A stretch of DNA of 64,000 nucleotides from NCBI RefSeq assembly GCF_002838835.1, contig NZ_NHPP01000009.1:124001-188000 (forward strand). The letters run 5' to 3'. The translations under genes and the position numbers were made by a program. Positions 31,062-39,567 of the stretch are shown piece after piece. Within the stretch, counting starts at the first letter, position 1. Each line of letters opens with the position of its first letter. This DNA comes from Siphonobacter sp. SORGH_AS_0500 (lineage in GTDB: Bacteria > Bacteroidota > Bacteroidia > Cytophagales > Spirosomataceae). The notes under the pieces were generated by a model. The model made no database searches. It was not told where the DNA came from and saw only the letters and a list, made by a program, of their open reading frames with translations.

Positions 31062-32579
31062 ATGAGTGTACGCCTGCTTTTCGTTTTCTGGTTATGTGTG
31101 TGTGGGCAAGTTGGTGCTCAGCAAATTTCTCCCAAGCGTGAGCTTCGGGCCGTGTGGATAGCCACGGTTAATAACATTGACTGGCCTAAGCCGGGAGATT
31201 ATAATACGGCTTCTCAGCAACAATCCTTTCGACAAATTATTGATCAGCACCAGAAATCGGGCATGAACGCTTTGTTTGTGCAGGTTCGCGATGCTGCCGA
31301 TTCCTATTACGCCAAAGGGTCCATTGAGCCCTGGTCTAAGTGGCTCACGGGCCAGCAAGGCAAAGCTCCCGAGCCCTTCTATGATCCGCTGGAATTCATG
31401 ATCGAGGAATCGCATAACCGAGGGCTGGAATTTCATGCCTGGCTTAACCTCAACCGGGCCGTTTTTAAAGGTCATCCCAACGTTACTGCCGATCACGTCA
31501 GCCGCCAGCATCCCGACTGGATGCTAAGCTACGACGGTATGAAACTCTTCAATGTCGGCATTCCCGAAGTTCGCAATTACATTACCCAGATCGTGGTTAA
31601 CCTCGTTAAGAATTATGACCTCGACGGCATTCACTTTGACGATTACTTTTATCCCTACCGCGTAGTTGGGCAGGTTTTAAACGATCAGGTTAGTTTTTAT
31701 AAATACGGAGCCGGTTTTGCCAACATCCACGACTGGCGGCGGGATAATATCGATCAGTTAATCCATCAAATTTCGGATTCCATTAAAGTTCATAAGCCTT
31801 ACGTTAAGTTTGGGATTAGTCCTTTTGCCATCTGGCGAAACCGTAGTTCGCTGGCTCCCGACGGCTCCGAAACCCGTGGTCTCAGTTCCTATGACGATCT
31901 GTACGCAGATACGCGGAAATGGCTAAAAATGGGCTGGATCGACTACATTGCTCCGCAAGTCTATTTTCACCGTAATCATAAACTCGTGCCCTACCAGCCA
32001 TTAGTGGAATGGTGGCGAAAAAATTGCTTTGGCAAGCACCTTTACATCGGGCAGGGAGCCTATCGCATGAACGGAGAAAACGGCTGGGAGAAAGCCGACG
32101 AAATGCCCATTCAGATTCGATTTAACCGTACACACCCGGAAATTCAGGGTAGCATTTACTTTAGCTCGCGTTCGCTGATTAATAACTATCAGGGCTTTCA
32201 GGACACCCTGCGTCAGGATCTGTACCGCTTACCAGCGTTAGTACCAACCATGCCCTGGAAGGACAAAACACCGCCTTTACCCCCGCAGGAATTTGAAGTA
32301 CGCAAGCAGGATAATCAGGTGATCATGAACTGGCAGTTACCTCCTGCCGCCGTTGATGGTGAACGACCCCGGCAATTTGTGGTGTACCGCTTCCGGGATA
32401 ACGAACCCATTGCTCTGAATAACGCCTCTAAAATACTGGCCATTCTCAACGCCTCACGGCTTTCCTACACCGATACTCCCCCCAACCCAGGGAATTACCG
32501 TTACGTAGTGACTTCGCTGGATCGGCTGCAAAATGAAAGTTATGGCGTGATGACAAATGTTGAACTTCAGCAATTTTGA
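31062..32579 (+). CDS. GHL10-type glycoside hydrolase (DUF187 family), secreted
   Basis: A family-10-like glycosyl hydrolase (GHL10/YngK, TIM barrel). The conserved start of the barrel is ELRAVWIATVNNIDWPKPG, and YDLDGIHFDDYFYPY holds the putative catalytic acidic residues. A C-terminal Fn3-like segment (about 420-505) follows. The start at 31062 gives a standard signal peptide ending GAQ. A GTG at 31017 would add 15 residues. Members are thought to act on cell-wall or polysaccharide glycans, but the substrate is unknown. Length 505 aa with this start, normal for the family. Confidence 0.9.
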   Translation: MSVRLLFVFWLCVCGQVGAQQISPKRELRAVWIATVNNIDWPKPGDYNTASQQQSFRQIIDQHQKSGMNALFVQVRDAADSYYAKGSIEPWSKWLTGQQGKAPEPFYDPLEFMIEESHNRGLEFHAWLNLNRAVFKGHPNVTADHVSRQHPDWMLSYDGMKLFNVGIPEVRNYITQIVVNLVKNYDLDGIHFDDYFYPYRVVGQVLNDQVSFYKYGAGFANIHDWRRDNIDQLIHQISDSIKVHKPYVKFGISPFAIWRNRSSLAPDGSETRGLSSYDDLYADTRKWLKMGWIDYIAPQVYFHRNHKLVPYQPLVEWWRKNCFGKHLYIGQGAYRMNGENGWEKADEMPIQIRFNRTHPEIQGSIYFSSRSLINNYQGFQDTLRQDLYRLPALVPTMPWKDKTPPLPPQEFEVRKQDNQVIMNWQLPPAAVDGERPRQFVVYRFRDNEPIALNNASKILAILNASRLSYTDTPPNPGNYRYVVTSLDRLQNESYGVMTNVELQQF

Positions 32580-32711
32580 ATGAGTGAAGGAGAGAGAGAT
32601 TGAATGGAGTGGAGTTACTGTCGTCCTTGTGTTAATGCTCACATCATTGCCATCACCTCTCTCTATGTTCTTACTTATTCACTCATTCTCTCACTCACTC
32701 ATTCAAAATTG
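32571..32711. repeat. Inverted repeat flanking the ends of two convergent genes
   Basis: The arms 32571-32587 (CAATTTTGAATGAGTGA) and 32695-32711 are exact 17-bp inverted copies with a 107-base spacer. The left arm contains the hydrolase stop codon; the right arm begins just after the MarR stop. More GAGTGA and GAGAGA copies follow each arm. Possible 3'-UTR repeat or bidirectional terminator, not proved. Confidence 0.6.
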
Positions 32712-32713
32712 AA

Positions 32714-33148
32714 CTAACCCGTGATGTTGAGATAGATGGTGTCGAGGATTCGTACTAAATCGTCGAAATCCTGATCGGAAAGATTGGCCCAGCCGATTTT
32801 CCTTACCTCGGCTACTACGGGGAAAGCGGCATGAAATTTATCCAGGCCCGCCGGGGTTAAGTGTAGATTGAATTTTCGGCGATCTTCTTCAGCCATCCGC
32901 CGCTCAATGAGGCCTTTTTTAACGAGGATATCCAGAATTCGGGTAACGGTAGGGTTATCCTTGGCCGTTTTGTCAGCCAGTGCATTCTGACTAATGCCCG
33001 GAAAATGTTGAATGTGATCGAGTAATACCCATTGGTCTACCGTCAGCTCCATGCCCGCTTCATCCAATCGCTTCTGAAAAACATAACGGACTTTTTTAAT
33101 AGTCGTGTCAATTTTAAAAAAGTAGGCTCGTTGATCGGAAGCAGTCAT
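32714..33148 (-). CDS. MarR-family transcriptional regulator
   Basis: A 144-aa winged-helix regulator. The MarR DNA-binding region is clear (WVLLDHIQHFPGISQNALADKTAKDNPTVTRILDILVKKGLIERR, with the wing MAEEDRRKFNLHLT). MarR proteins usually repress nearby genes and are released by small aromatic or oxidative ligands. Here it converges on the GHL10 gene and has no obvious divergent partner within 400 bp upstream, so its target is unknown. Confidence 0.93.
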   Translation of the reverse strand: MTASDQRAYFFKIDTTIKKVRYVFQKRLDEAGMELTVDQWVLLDHIQHFPGISQNALADKTAKDNPTVTRILDILVKKGLIERRMAEEDRRKFNLHLTPAGLDKFHAAFPVVAEVRKIGWANLSDQDFDDLVRILDTIYLNITG

Positions 33149-33498
33149 GATAAGTCGGTGTCGTTGATGAAGCAGTTAGGGGTAGCTGCCGAATGATTTA
33201 ACTTCAAATGTAGGATTTGAAAACTAAAAATAGACACTTTAGCCTAGGGTATTAGCTAAAAGGCCCGTAACAAACGTCTTTATCCGTGGGAAGAATCAGG
33301 AAAGTAGAGAGAGAAAGTCCTACAAGCCCTATGCCCAAATCATTGGGACGATTCAGGCAAAGGGAGTTGTAGAACCGCTGTTGATGAAGTATAAGTAAAT
33401 AATTAGCAAAGCAACTATTCGTACACAAAGAGAATACATATAGACTGGAAAGTCAATAAATAGGCTAATAAATTCTGCTTTAACCCTAAAAAAACTGC
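33149..33498. other. Intergenic region, nothing recognised
   Basis: About 350 bases between the marR start and the RDD promoter. It should contain the marR promoter. No ORF, hairpin or repeat stands out. Confidence 0.4.
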
Positions 33499-33528
33499 TT
33501 TGCTGGCCGCTAAAAGCCTTTACATTTG
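33499..33528 (+). promoter_or_regulatory. Bacteroidota-type promoter for RDD-PBP1C unit
   Basis: TTTG (33499-33502), an 18-base spacer, then TACATTTG (33521-33528), a close match to the TTTG/TAnnTTTG promoter. It lies 22 bp before the ATG at 33551 and rules out the longer upstream TTG start. Confidence 0.7.
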
Positions 33529-33550
33529 TAGACTCATTTTAGCTCAGTTT

Positions 33551-34006
33551 ATGCAGAATCCCGAAGATTTGGTGTTGGCAAGTGTAGGAAATCGCTTTCT
33601 GGCCAATTTAATTGACAATATCCTAATTAATATTCTTTCCTTTCTCTTAGCGTATTTGGTAGGTATTCCCCTCTTCAATCTGGATATTCAACAGGTTAAT
33701 GCCAATCCTGAAGCCTTTTACGAAATCTATTACCAATTTCTGATGATTGCCATCCCCGTTAGCTTCTTTTACCGTTTTCTCCAGGAAAGCTCGCGATACC
33801 AGGCTACTATTGGCAAACGCATTCTAAAGCTGAAGGTAGTAAAAGTAACGGGGCAACCCCTGTCCTATAAAGATTCACTTTTTCGTAACGTAGTGAAGGA
33901 AATCAGCGGCTACTTTTATATGGTATACGTCTTCGGTCTTTTTAACCGTTTACATCAGTGCGTGCACGATCTGGCCGCTCAGACTTACGTAGTAGACGAT
34001 TTATAG
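33551..34006 (+). CDS. RDD-family membrane protein
   Basis: A 151-aa integral membrane protein with the RDD signature near the start (VGNRFLANLIDNILINI, R-x-x-D pattern), a second helix (about 60-80) and the late LKVVKVTGQPLSYKDSLFRNV motif. RDD proteins are small envelope proteins, some linked to Na+/H+ exchange or transport; the role here is unknown. The ATG at 33551 is chosen from the promoter position. It is 15 bp from the PBP1C gene, so the two are probably co-transcribed. Confidence 0.85.
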   Translation: MQNPEDLVLASVGNRFLANLIDNILINILSFLLAYLVGIPLFNLDIQQVNANPEAFYEIYYQFLMIAIPVSFFYRFLQESSRYQATIGKRILKLKVVKVTGQPLSYKDSLFRNVVKEISGYFYMVYVFGLFNRLHQCVHDLAAQTYVVDDL

Positions 34007-34021
34007 CCCCTTTTGTTCTCC

Positions 34022-36313
34022 ATGCGGTTCACTAAAGCAGTATGGATTTTTCTATTAACGGCAGCCTTACTCCTGTTGCTGGATTTTTTACTGCCCTTCC
34101 GGGTAAATCCACGGTATTCCACTCTGGTAGAGGCGGCTGATGGTTCGGTTTTGCACGCTTTTCTCAATGAAGAGGATAAATGGCGACTTTATACCGAACT
34201 TGAAGAAATCAGCCCTACGCTTCGCACAACCCTTATCCATAAAGAAGACCGTTGGTTTTATTACCATCCGGGGGTGAATCCGCTGGCTTTGGTCCGGGCC
34301 CTTTCTACAAACCTCAGCCGCCACAAGCGAAGCTCGGGAGCGTCTACCATTACCATGCAAGTGGTGCGGTTGCTTGAACCTCGCCCTCGCACGTACCTGA
34401 GTAAGGGCATTGAAATTCTGCGGGCGTTTCAGCTCGAAGCCCATTACAGCAAAGATGAAATTCTTCAGTTGTACATTAATCTGGTGCCTTACGGCTCCAA
34501 CATTGAGGGAATTAAAGCAGCGTCTTTACTCTATTTTCAAAAGCCTCCCGAAGTCTTAAGTTTGGCCGAAGTAATGGCCCTGACGATTATTCCCAACCGC
34601 CCCAGCAGCCTTCGCCCCGGTAAGAGTAACACCTATTTACTCAGCGAACGAAACCGTTGGCTGCAACGCTTCAAAGAAGAAAAGTTATTTGATTCGCAAA
34701 CGATTACGGATGCCATTGCCGAGCCTTTACTGGCCAAACGTGTAGCCGCTCCACAATCGGCTCCGCACCTGGCCCTCAGACTAAAAAGTGAATTTCCATA
34801 TACTCCCATTCTCAAAACCACCCTTCAAAGAGCCCGGCAATCCACGCTTGAAAAGTTAACCTATAACTACGTCAGCCGCTTGAAAGCGATGAACATCCGC
34901 AATGCGGCTGTACTGGTGATTAATAACCGTACGATGGCCGTGGAAGCTTACGTAGGTTCTGCCGACTTTAATGATCATACTGACGGCGGACAGGTGGATG
35001 GGATTCGGGCCATTCGCTCACCCGGTAGCACGCTTAAACCTCTGCTTTATGCGACGGCTTTTGATGCGGGCTTACTTACACCCAAGTCAATTCTCTACGA
35101 CGTTCCTACCAACTTTCAGGGGTTTGAACCCGAAAATTTTGACCAGCAGTTTCATGGCAAAGTGAGCGTAGAATTTGCCCTGGCTAATTCGCTTAATGTC
35201 CCCGCCGTTCAGGTATTAAGCCAGTTGGGAACGACAGCTTTCCTCGAAAAACTCAAAAAAGCGGAATTCAAAACCATTCAAAAGCAATCCTCCAAACTGG
35301 GCCTCTCCATGATTCTGGGCGGCTGCGGTGTAACATTAGAAGAGTTAACCACCCTATTTGCCAGCTTTGCCAATCAGGGCCAGTTTAGCAAAGCCTATTA
35401 CCTGCAAAAACCAGAATTTCATAACCCCACTTCGCTGATTAGTGAAGAAGCGAATTTTCTCATTAATCAGATTCTTACCCAGCCTACTCGTCCCGATTTA
35501 CCTAATAACTACGCCTACACCTACCGGCTGCCCCGCATTGCCTGGAAAACGGGTACTTCTTTTGGTAAGAAAGACGCCTGGAGTATCGGATATAACGCTC
35601 ACTATACCGTTGGTGTATGGGTAGGAAATTTTTCCGGCGAAGGCGTGCCCGAACTTAACGGAGCCAATATTGCCACGCCGCTTTTGTTCGAGATCTTTAA
35701 TAGCATTGATTATAACTCTACGGCTCAGTGGTTCGCTCAGCCCGAAGGACTTTCGCACCGAATGGTTTGTCAGGAAACGGGGCAAATTCCCAGTTCTTTC
35801 TGTACCCATCAAATCGAAGATTATTACTTGCCGGGCGTTTCCAGCACCCAAGTCTGCGAGCACAAAAAAAGCGTCTGGCTGGATGTCCGGCGTCGCATGA
35901 GTTATTGTCCTTACTGCATGCCTGAAACGGGCGTTGAGCAGGTTTTTCTTCCCAATGATCCGCCTCAGCTTACGCAGTATTACGAAGCCCGCCATATCTC
36001 CTACGAAAAAATTCCGCCGCATAATCCTTCCTGCACCCGGGTATTTGGGAATGCTTCTCCGCTGAAAATTACGTATCCAGTGGAAGGGTCAACCTACCGT
36101 TTGAACCGCAAAGACCAGACCCGGTTAGCTCTAACGGCCCAGACGGCCAGCGATACCAAGACACTTTACTGGTATGTAAATGATGTTTTAGTCGGCTCGG
36201 CGGCTCCTCAGCAATCCGTCTTTTGTCAGCCTTCGGCAGGAAAGGTAAAAATCTCCTGCGTGGACGATCAGGGCCGGGTAAAAACGCTGTGGATTCAGGT
36301 GAATTATGATTAA
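34022..36313 (+). CDS. pbpC: Penicillin-binding protein 1C (glycosyltransferase + transpeptidase)
   Basis: A bifunctional class A PBP of the PbpC type, 763 aa. An N-terminal membrane anchor (about 7-25) precedes the GT51 transglycosylase (IHKEDRWFYYHPGVNPLALVR, with the catalytic Glu, and SGASTITMQVVRL). The transpeptidase has all three motifs: SPGSTLKP (SxxK), SLN (SxN) and KTGTS. The C-terminal domain (about 680-760) is the PBP1C-specific beta domain (LYWYVNDVLVGSA). It polymerises and crosslinks peptidoglycan in the periplasm. In Escherichia coli pbpC sits beside an alpha-2-macroglobulin gene; that partner is absent here. The ATG at 34022 is preferred over TTG at 34013. Confidence 0.93.
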   Translation: MRFTKAVWIFLLTAALLLLLDFLLPFRVNPRYSTLVEAADGSVLHAFLNEEDKWRLYTELEEISPTLRTTLIHKEDRWFYYHPGVNPLALVRALSTNLSRHKRSSGASTITMQVVRLLEPRPRTYLSKGIEILRAFQLEAHYSKDEILQLYINLVPYGSNIEGIKAASLLYFQKPPEVLSLAEVMALTIIPNRPSSLRPGKSNTYLLSERNRWLQRFKEEKLFDSQTITDAIAEPLLAKRVAAPQSAPHLALRLKSEFPYTPILKTTLQRARQSTLEKLTYNYVSRLKAMNIRNAAVLVINNRTMAVEAYVGSADFNDHTDGGQVDGIRAIRSPGSTLKPLLYATAFDAGLLTPKSILYDVPTNFQGFEPENFDQQFHGKVSVEFALANSLNVPAVQVLSQLGTTAFLEKLKKAEFKTIQKQSSKLGLSMILGGCGVTLEELTTLFASFANQGQFSKAYYLQKPEFHNPTSLISEEANFLINQILTQPTRPDLPNNYAYTYRLPRIAWKTGTSFGKKDAWSIGYNAHYTVGVWVGNFSGEGVPELNGANIATPLLFEIFNSIDYNSTAQWFAQPEGLSHRMVCQETGQIPSSFCTHQIEDYYLPGVSSTQVCEHKKSVWLDVRRRMSYCPYCMPETGVEQVFLPNDPPQLTQYYEARHISYEKIPPHNPSCTRVFGNASPLKITYPVEGSTYRLNRKDQTRLALTAQTASDTKTLYWYVNDVLVGSAAPQQSVFCQPSAGKVKISCVDDQGRVKTLWIQVNYD

Positions 36314-36894
36314 TGAAATAAAGATTAAACGGGCTTTTCTGTAATAGAAAGCATCCTTAATCAGAGGATGAAAAAGAAAAGTAAATTTAAATTGAACTAT
36401 AAATGACAAGCGATAGTTATCATTGTGGTAATTATATGTAACTTTACCATATAAAAGTTTCTGCCTTTGCTACTTCTGATCTAGCTCGGAATATTTTCTT
36501 CCCCTCTAAGCAGTTTTCGCTTCCTCAGTTGTCCCTTTTATAAAATCAAATTTATTTAAACCCTGTGTGTATTTAGACTGCACTAAAGAGTAGTCATTTA
36601 TCTGCATTTGTGCAGTAAAAGATTAAACATTCAGTCCATATAAAAGCAAGCCTAGTTTAGGCATATAGTTCATTATTTACTGGTGTATTTTGTTGATTAT
36701 CAAGGATAATAGTAAAAAAGCAAGTTACCTCCACACCATTAAAATTGAACCAATCGTTTATCCATTAGTCAGAATATTCAAATGGTACGATCAATCAAAT
36801 GATAGTTTTGGGAGGTGATTTTATTACTATTCAATGGGCTTTTTGGCCCGTTAATCCATCAAAATAACAAACCGATAGTTCGGTACATACATTA
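36314..36894. other. Long leader/intergenic region before the DEAD-box helicase
   Basis: About 580 AT-rich bases without a recognised ORF. A weak hairpin ATGGGC/GCCCGT with a T5 loop lies at about 36834-36850, 45 bases before the helicase. A long 5' leader would fit cold-induced helicase genes, but I cannot show it. Confidence 0.4.
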
Positions 36895-38004
36895 ATGAAC
36901 TTTCAGGAATTTAACCTTATATCTCCTATTTATAAAGCCCTTAGCGAGATAGGATATACCCAGGCCACGGAAATACAAGCCCAGGCCATTCCCACCATCT
37001 TAAAAGGCAGTGATATTATTGGCTGTGCTCAGACAGGAACCGGAAAAACGGCAGCATTTGCCATCCCTATTTTACAATTACTTCATTCGAATTCGAGTCC
37101 CAAAGCCGGTATTCAGGCCTTGATCCTGACACCGACCCGGGAGCTGGCTATTCAGATTGATGATAATTTTAAAATGTACGGTAAGTATTTGCCCCTAAAA
37201 CACTTGGCTATTTTTGGCGGAGTCCCTCAGGGTAAGCAAGTGGCTGCTCTCAAAAGAGGGGTACATATTCTCATTGCTACGCCGGGCCGCCTGCTGGATT
37301 TGCTTCAACAGGGATTGATTAGTCTCTCTCAGATTAAGATACTAGTATTAGACGAAGCCGACCGAATGCTGGATATGGGGTTTGTGAATGATGTGAAGAA
37401 AGTACTTACCAAAGTACCAGTCAAAAAACAGACGCTGTTTTTCTCAGCAACGATGCCCACCAGTATTCGAAAATTTGCCAATACCATCGTAAGGCAACCC
37501 GTTGAAATCAATGTAACCCCCGTTTCTTCTACGGCAAAAACAGTGAAACAGGCGGTTTACTTTGTCAACAAAAACGAGAAAACCCGTTTACTTGTTGATT
37601 TACTGAAGGACGTGGACATTTTGCGTAGTTTGGTCTTTACCCGTACTAAACATGGTGCGGACAAACTGGTCAAGCAGTTAAGCAAAATGGGAATCCACGC
37701 GGCAGCCATTCACGGTAATAAATCGCAAAACGCCCGGCAGCGTGCCTTGAGTGATTTTCGCGATAGCCGTATTCGTGTGCTGGTAGCTACCGATGTAGCT
37801 GCCCGGGGTATTGATATTGAAGAACTCCCACACGTAGTAAATTACGAAATTCCCAACGTGCCTGAAACCTACGTTCACCGCATTGGTAGAACAGGCCGGG
37901 CGGGCATGAACGGCGTTGCCATATCCTTCTGTGATCAGGAAGAAAAGGCAGATTTTACTAACATTCAAAAACTCATTGGTTCCCGTATCCCGGTTTTGCA
38001 ATAA
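36895..38004 (+). CDS. DEAD-box ATP-dependent RNA helicase (RhlE-like)
   Basis: A 369-aa RNA helicase that unwinds RNA duplexes with ATP. All core motifs are visible: Q motif upstream of AQTGTGKTAA (motif I), PTRELA (Ia), DEADRML (II), FSATMP (III), and in domain 2 VFTRTKHGADKLV (IV), TDVAARGID (V) and HRIGRTGRAG (VI). The basic C-terminal tail usual in RhlE is nearly absent, as it ends 16 residues after the QEEKADF core end. It stands just upstream of a cold-shock protein gene, which suggests a cold-response pair. Confidence 0.95.
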   Translation: MNFQEFNLISPIYKALSEIGYTQATEIQAQAIPTILKGSDIIGCAQTGTGKTAAFAIPILQLLHSNSSPKAGIQALILTPTRELAIQIDDNFKMYGKYLPLKHLAIFGGVPQGKQVAALKRGVHILIATPGRLLDLLQQGLISLSQIKILVLDEADRMLDMGFVNDVKKVLTKVPVKKQTLFFSATMPTSIRKFANTIVRQPVEINVTPVSSTAKTVKQAVYFVNKNEKTRLLVDLLKDVDILRSLVFTRTKHGADKLVKQLSKMGIHAAAIHGNKSQNARQRALSDFRDSRIRVLVATDVAARGIDIEELPHVVNYEIPNVPETYVHRIGRTGRAGMNGVAISFCDQEEKADFTNIQKLIGSRIPVLQ

Positions 38005-38127
38005 ACCAGGTATGAAAATACCAGCGTACGTGCTCTGCTTATCGTTTCTGAACACTAGACTCCAAACGCTAACACCAGAACCATATCAAAAAATATCAAT
38101 CAATTTTTCATTTAATTAAACATTACC

Positions 38128-38319
38128 ATGCAAGAAGGAACAGTAAAATTCTTTAACCAATCGAAAGGCTTTGGCTTCATTACTCCTACCGAAGGTGGCG
38201 AAGATATTTTCGTACACATCACCGGTCTCAATGATGATATTCGTGAAAATGATCAGGTAACTTTCAACGTTCAGGAAGGTAAAAAAGGACTTAACGCCGT
38301 TGATGTTAAGTTAGCCTAG
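38128..38319 (+). CDS. Cold-shock protein (CspA family)
   Basis: A 63-aa single-strand nucleic acid-binding protein. RNP1 is KGFGFIT and RNP2 is DIFVHIT. It melts RNA secondary structure and is typically induced by cold or growth arrest. It lies 123 bp after the helicase, with an A/T-rich leader of its own, and ends before a strong terminator. Confidence 0.96.
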   Translation: MQEGTVKFFNQSKGFGFITPTEGGEDIFVHITGLNDDIRENDQVTFNVQEGKKGLNAVDVKLA

Positions 38320-38434
38320 CTTTTAGGGTTGCCATCTTCTGATGCGTTGACCTACACTTGATCGCCTGCTCTTATTTCTTATCCTTTGTGGACTAGCCTT
38401 ATTCGCTTTTTACAGGATGGACTTATACGTACAG

Positions 38435-38484
38435 CAAAAAACCTCTTGAAACTGGGAAATGATTTCCGTTTCAAGAGGTTTTTC
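38435..38484. terminator. Bidirectional terminator
   Basis: A stem of about 16 bp (AAAACCTCTTGAAAC / GTTTCAAGAGGTTTT) with a 15-base loop, T run on one side and A run on the other. Between the convergent csp gene and the holin-like gene. Confidence 0.85.
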
Positions 38485-38507
38485 TTTGGTTACTTATCTA
38501 GAAGCAA

Positions 38508-38846
38508 CTAATCTTCAGCCGCCGCTCCCAGAGCACTCGAAACCAGCGAGACTATAAAACTAAAAATCAAGGCAATCAGCCAGTTCTCTACGTAGAAACC
38601 ATCGACGAGAGCAGCCGCTAGCTTGATAATTAAAATATTGATTACCAATAGAAACAGACCTAATGTCAGAATAGTAATGGGTAGGCTTAGAATCTGTAAA
38701 ATAGGCTTAACAAAGGTGTTTAGTAATGCCAGTACAACGGCAACGATTAAAGCAGTACCGAAACCGGCAACGGATACCCCCGGCAGAAAACTTGCCACCA
38801 GGTATACCACAACGGCATTAATTAATAATCGAACAATGAGACCCAT
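38508..38846 (-). CDS. Phage_holin_4_2-family membrane protein
   Basis: A 112-aa very hydrophobic protein with about four membrane segments (for example AVVVYLVASFLPGVSVAGFGT, LPITILTLGLFLLVINILII). It matches the Phage_holin_4_2 (YvlD-like) family, which despite the name is a common chromosomal membrane protein of unknown role. It is 78 bp downstream of hisE on the same strand and may be transcribed alone. Confidence 0.9.
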   Translation of the reverse strand: MGLIVRLLINAVVVYLVASFLPGVSVAGFGTALIVAVVLALLNTFVKPILQILSLPITILTLGLFLLVINILIIKLAAALVDGFYVENWLIALIFSFIVSLVSSALGAAAED

Positions 38847-38924
38847 AAGGAGAAGGATTAAAGTTTAAGCAATACTAAAAAAATTTCGTACCAAATCTAC
38901 TTCTCCGCCTCAGAATCGTCGATT

Positions 38925-39218
38925 TTACTTCCGCTGCTGGTGACGCTCCTCTAAAATAGCAATGATTTCGTCGAGATCAATATTGCGATCTTCCAGTAAA
39001 ATCAGGTAATGGAAAAGTAAGTCGGCAGCTTCGTTTTTGAAGAGTTCGTCATTAGCTGACATGGCTTCAATTACTAATTCCACAGCTTCCTCTCCTACTT
39101 TTTGAGCAATTTTATTTGTGCCCCGGGCGAAAAGTTTAGCCGTATACGAGCTTTCGGATGGCGATAGTTTCCGCTCGCGGATGATGGTTTTCAGAGTATT
39201 TAAAAACTCAACTGACAT
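38925..39218 (-). CDS. hisE: Phosphoribosyl-ATP pyrophosphatase HisE
   Basis: A 97-aa enzyme of histidine synthesis that removes pyrophosphate from phosphoribosyl-ATP. It is all-helical, with the MazG-like acidic motif visible in GEEAVELVIEAMSANDELFKNEAADLLFHYLILL. The last gene of the hisHAFIE operon. In many Bacteroidota hisI and hisE are fused; here they are separate genes 30 bp apart. Confidence 0.94.
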   Translation of the reverse strand: MSVEFLNTLKTIIRERKLSPSESSYTAKLFARGTNKIAQKVGEEAVELVIEAMSANDELFKNEAADLLFHYLILLEDRNIDLDEIIAILEERHQQRK

Positions 39219-39248
39219 AATAGATTTTATTAATACGTGTAATGTATT

Positions 39249-39564
39249 TCAACGAGGATTTTCTTCCGAAAAACAGGTATCTGCTCCTGTATGACAGACC
39301 GGGCCGACGGGTTCCACTTTAATTAGCAGGGTATCCTGATCGCAATCCACCCGAATTTCCTTGACGTTCAGAAAATTACCTGAGGTTTCCCCCTTCGTCC
39401 AAAGACGATTTTTAGTCCGGCTAAAAAAGTAACTACTTTTTCAGCTGGGTTTTTTCATAGGCTTCCTGATTCATAAAGCCCAACATTAGAACTTTATTCG
39501 TAAGAACGTCCTGAATAATAGCGGGAATAAGCCCCCCCGCCTTGGCAAAGTCCAATGATTCCAT
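39249..39564 (-). CDS. hisI: Phosphoribosyl-AMP cyclohydrolase HisI, frameshifted (two lost bases)
   Basis: Enzyme of step three of histidine synthesis, a zinc hydrolase. The start [20 protein letters not shown] and the end [31 protein letters not shown] are conserved, including the Cys ligands. The first frame runs into stops after EKTQLKK. Adding one G at 39444-39445 and one T in the run at 39423-39428 gives [20 protein letters not shown] followed by TKGETSGNF, the family core. The span is 316 bp, two short of a multiple of three, 105 aa after repair. It starts 3 bp after the hisF stop. Confidence 0.85.
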
Positions 39565-39567
39565 GAC

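Noticed and set aside
33501..33516. TGGCCGCTAAAAGCC near the RDD gene as a sigma-54 site
   Set aside because: Spacing between GG and GC is one base short, while a TTTG/TACATTTG promoter in the same place explains the gene.
38508..38846. Phage_holin_4_2 protein as a phage remnant
   Set aside because: This family is mainly chromosomal in bacteria and stands among housekeeping genes.
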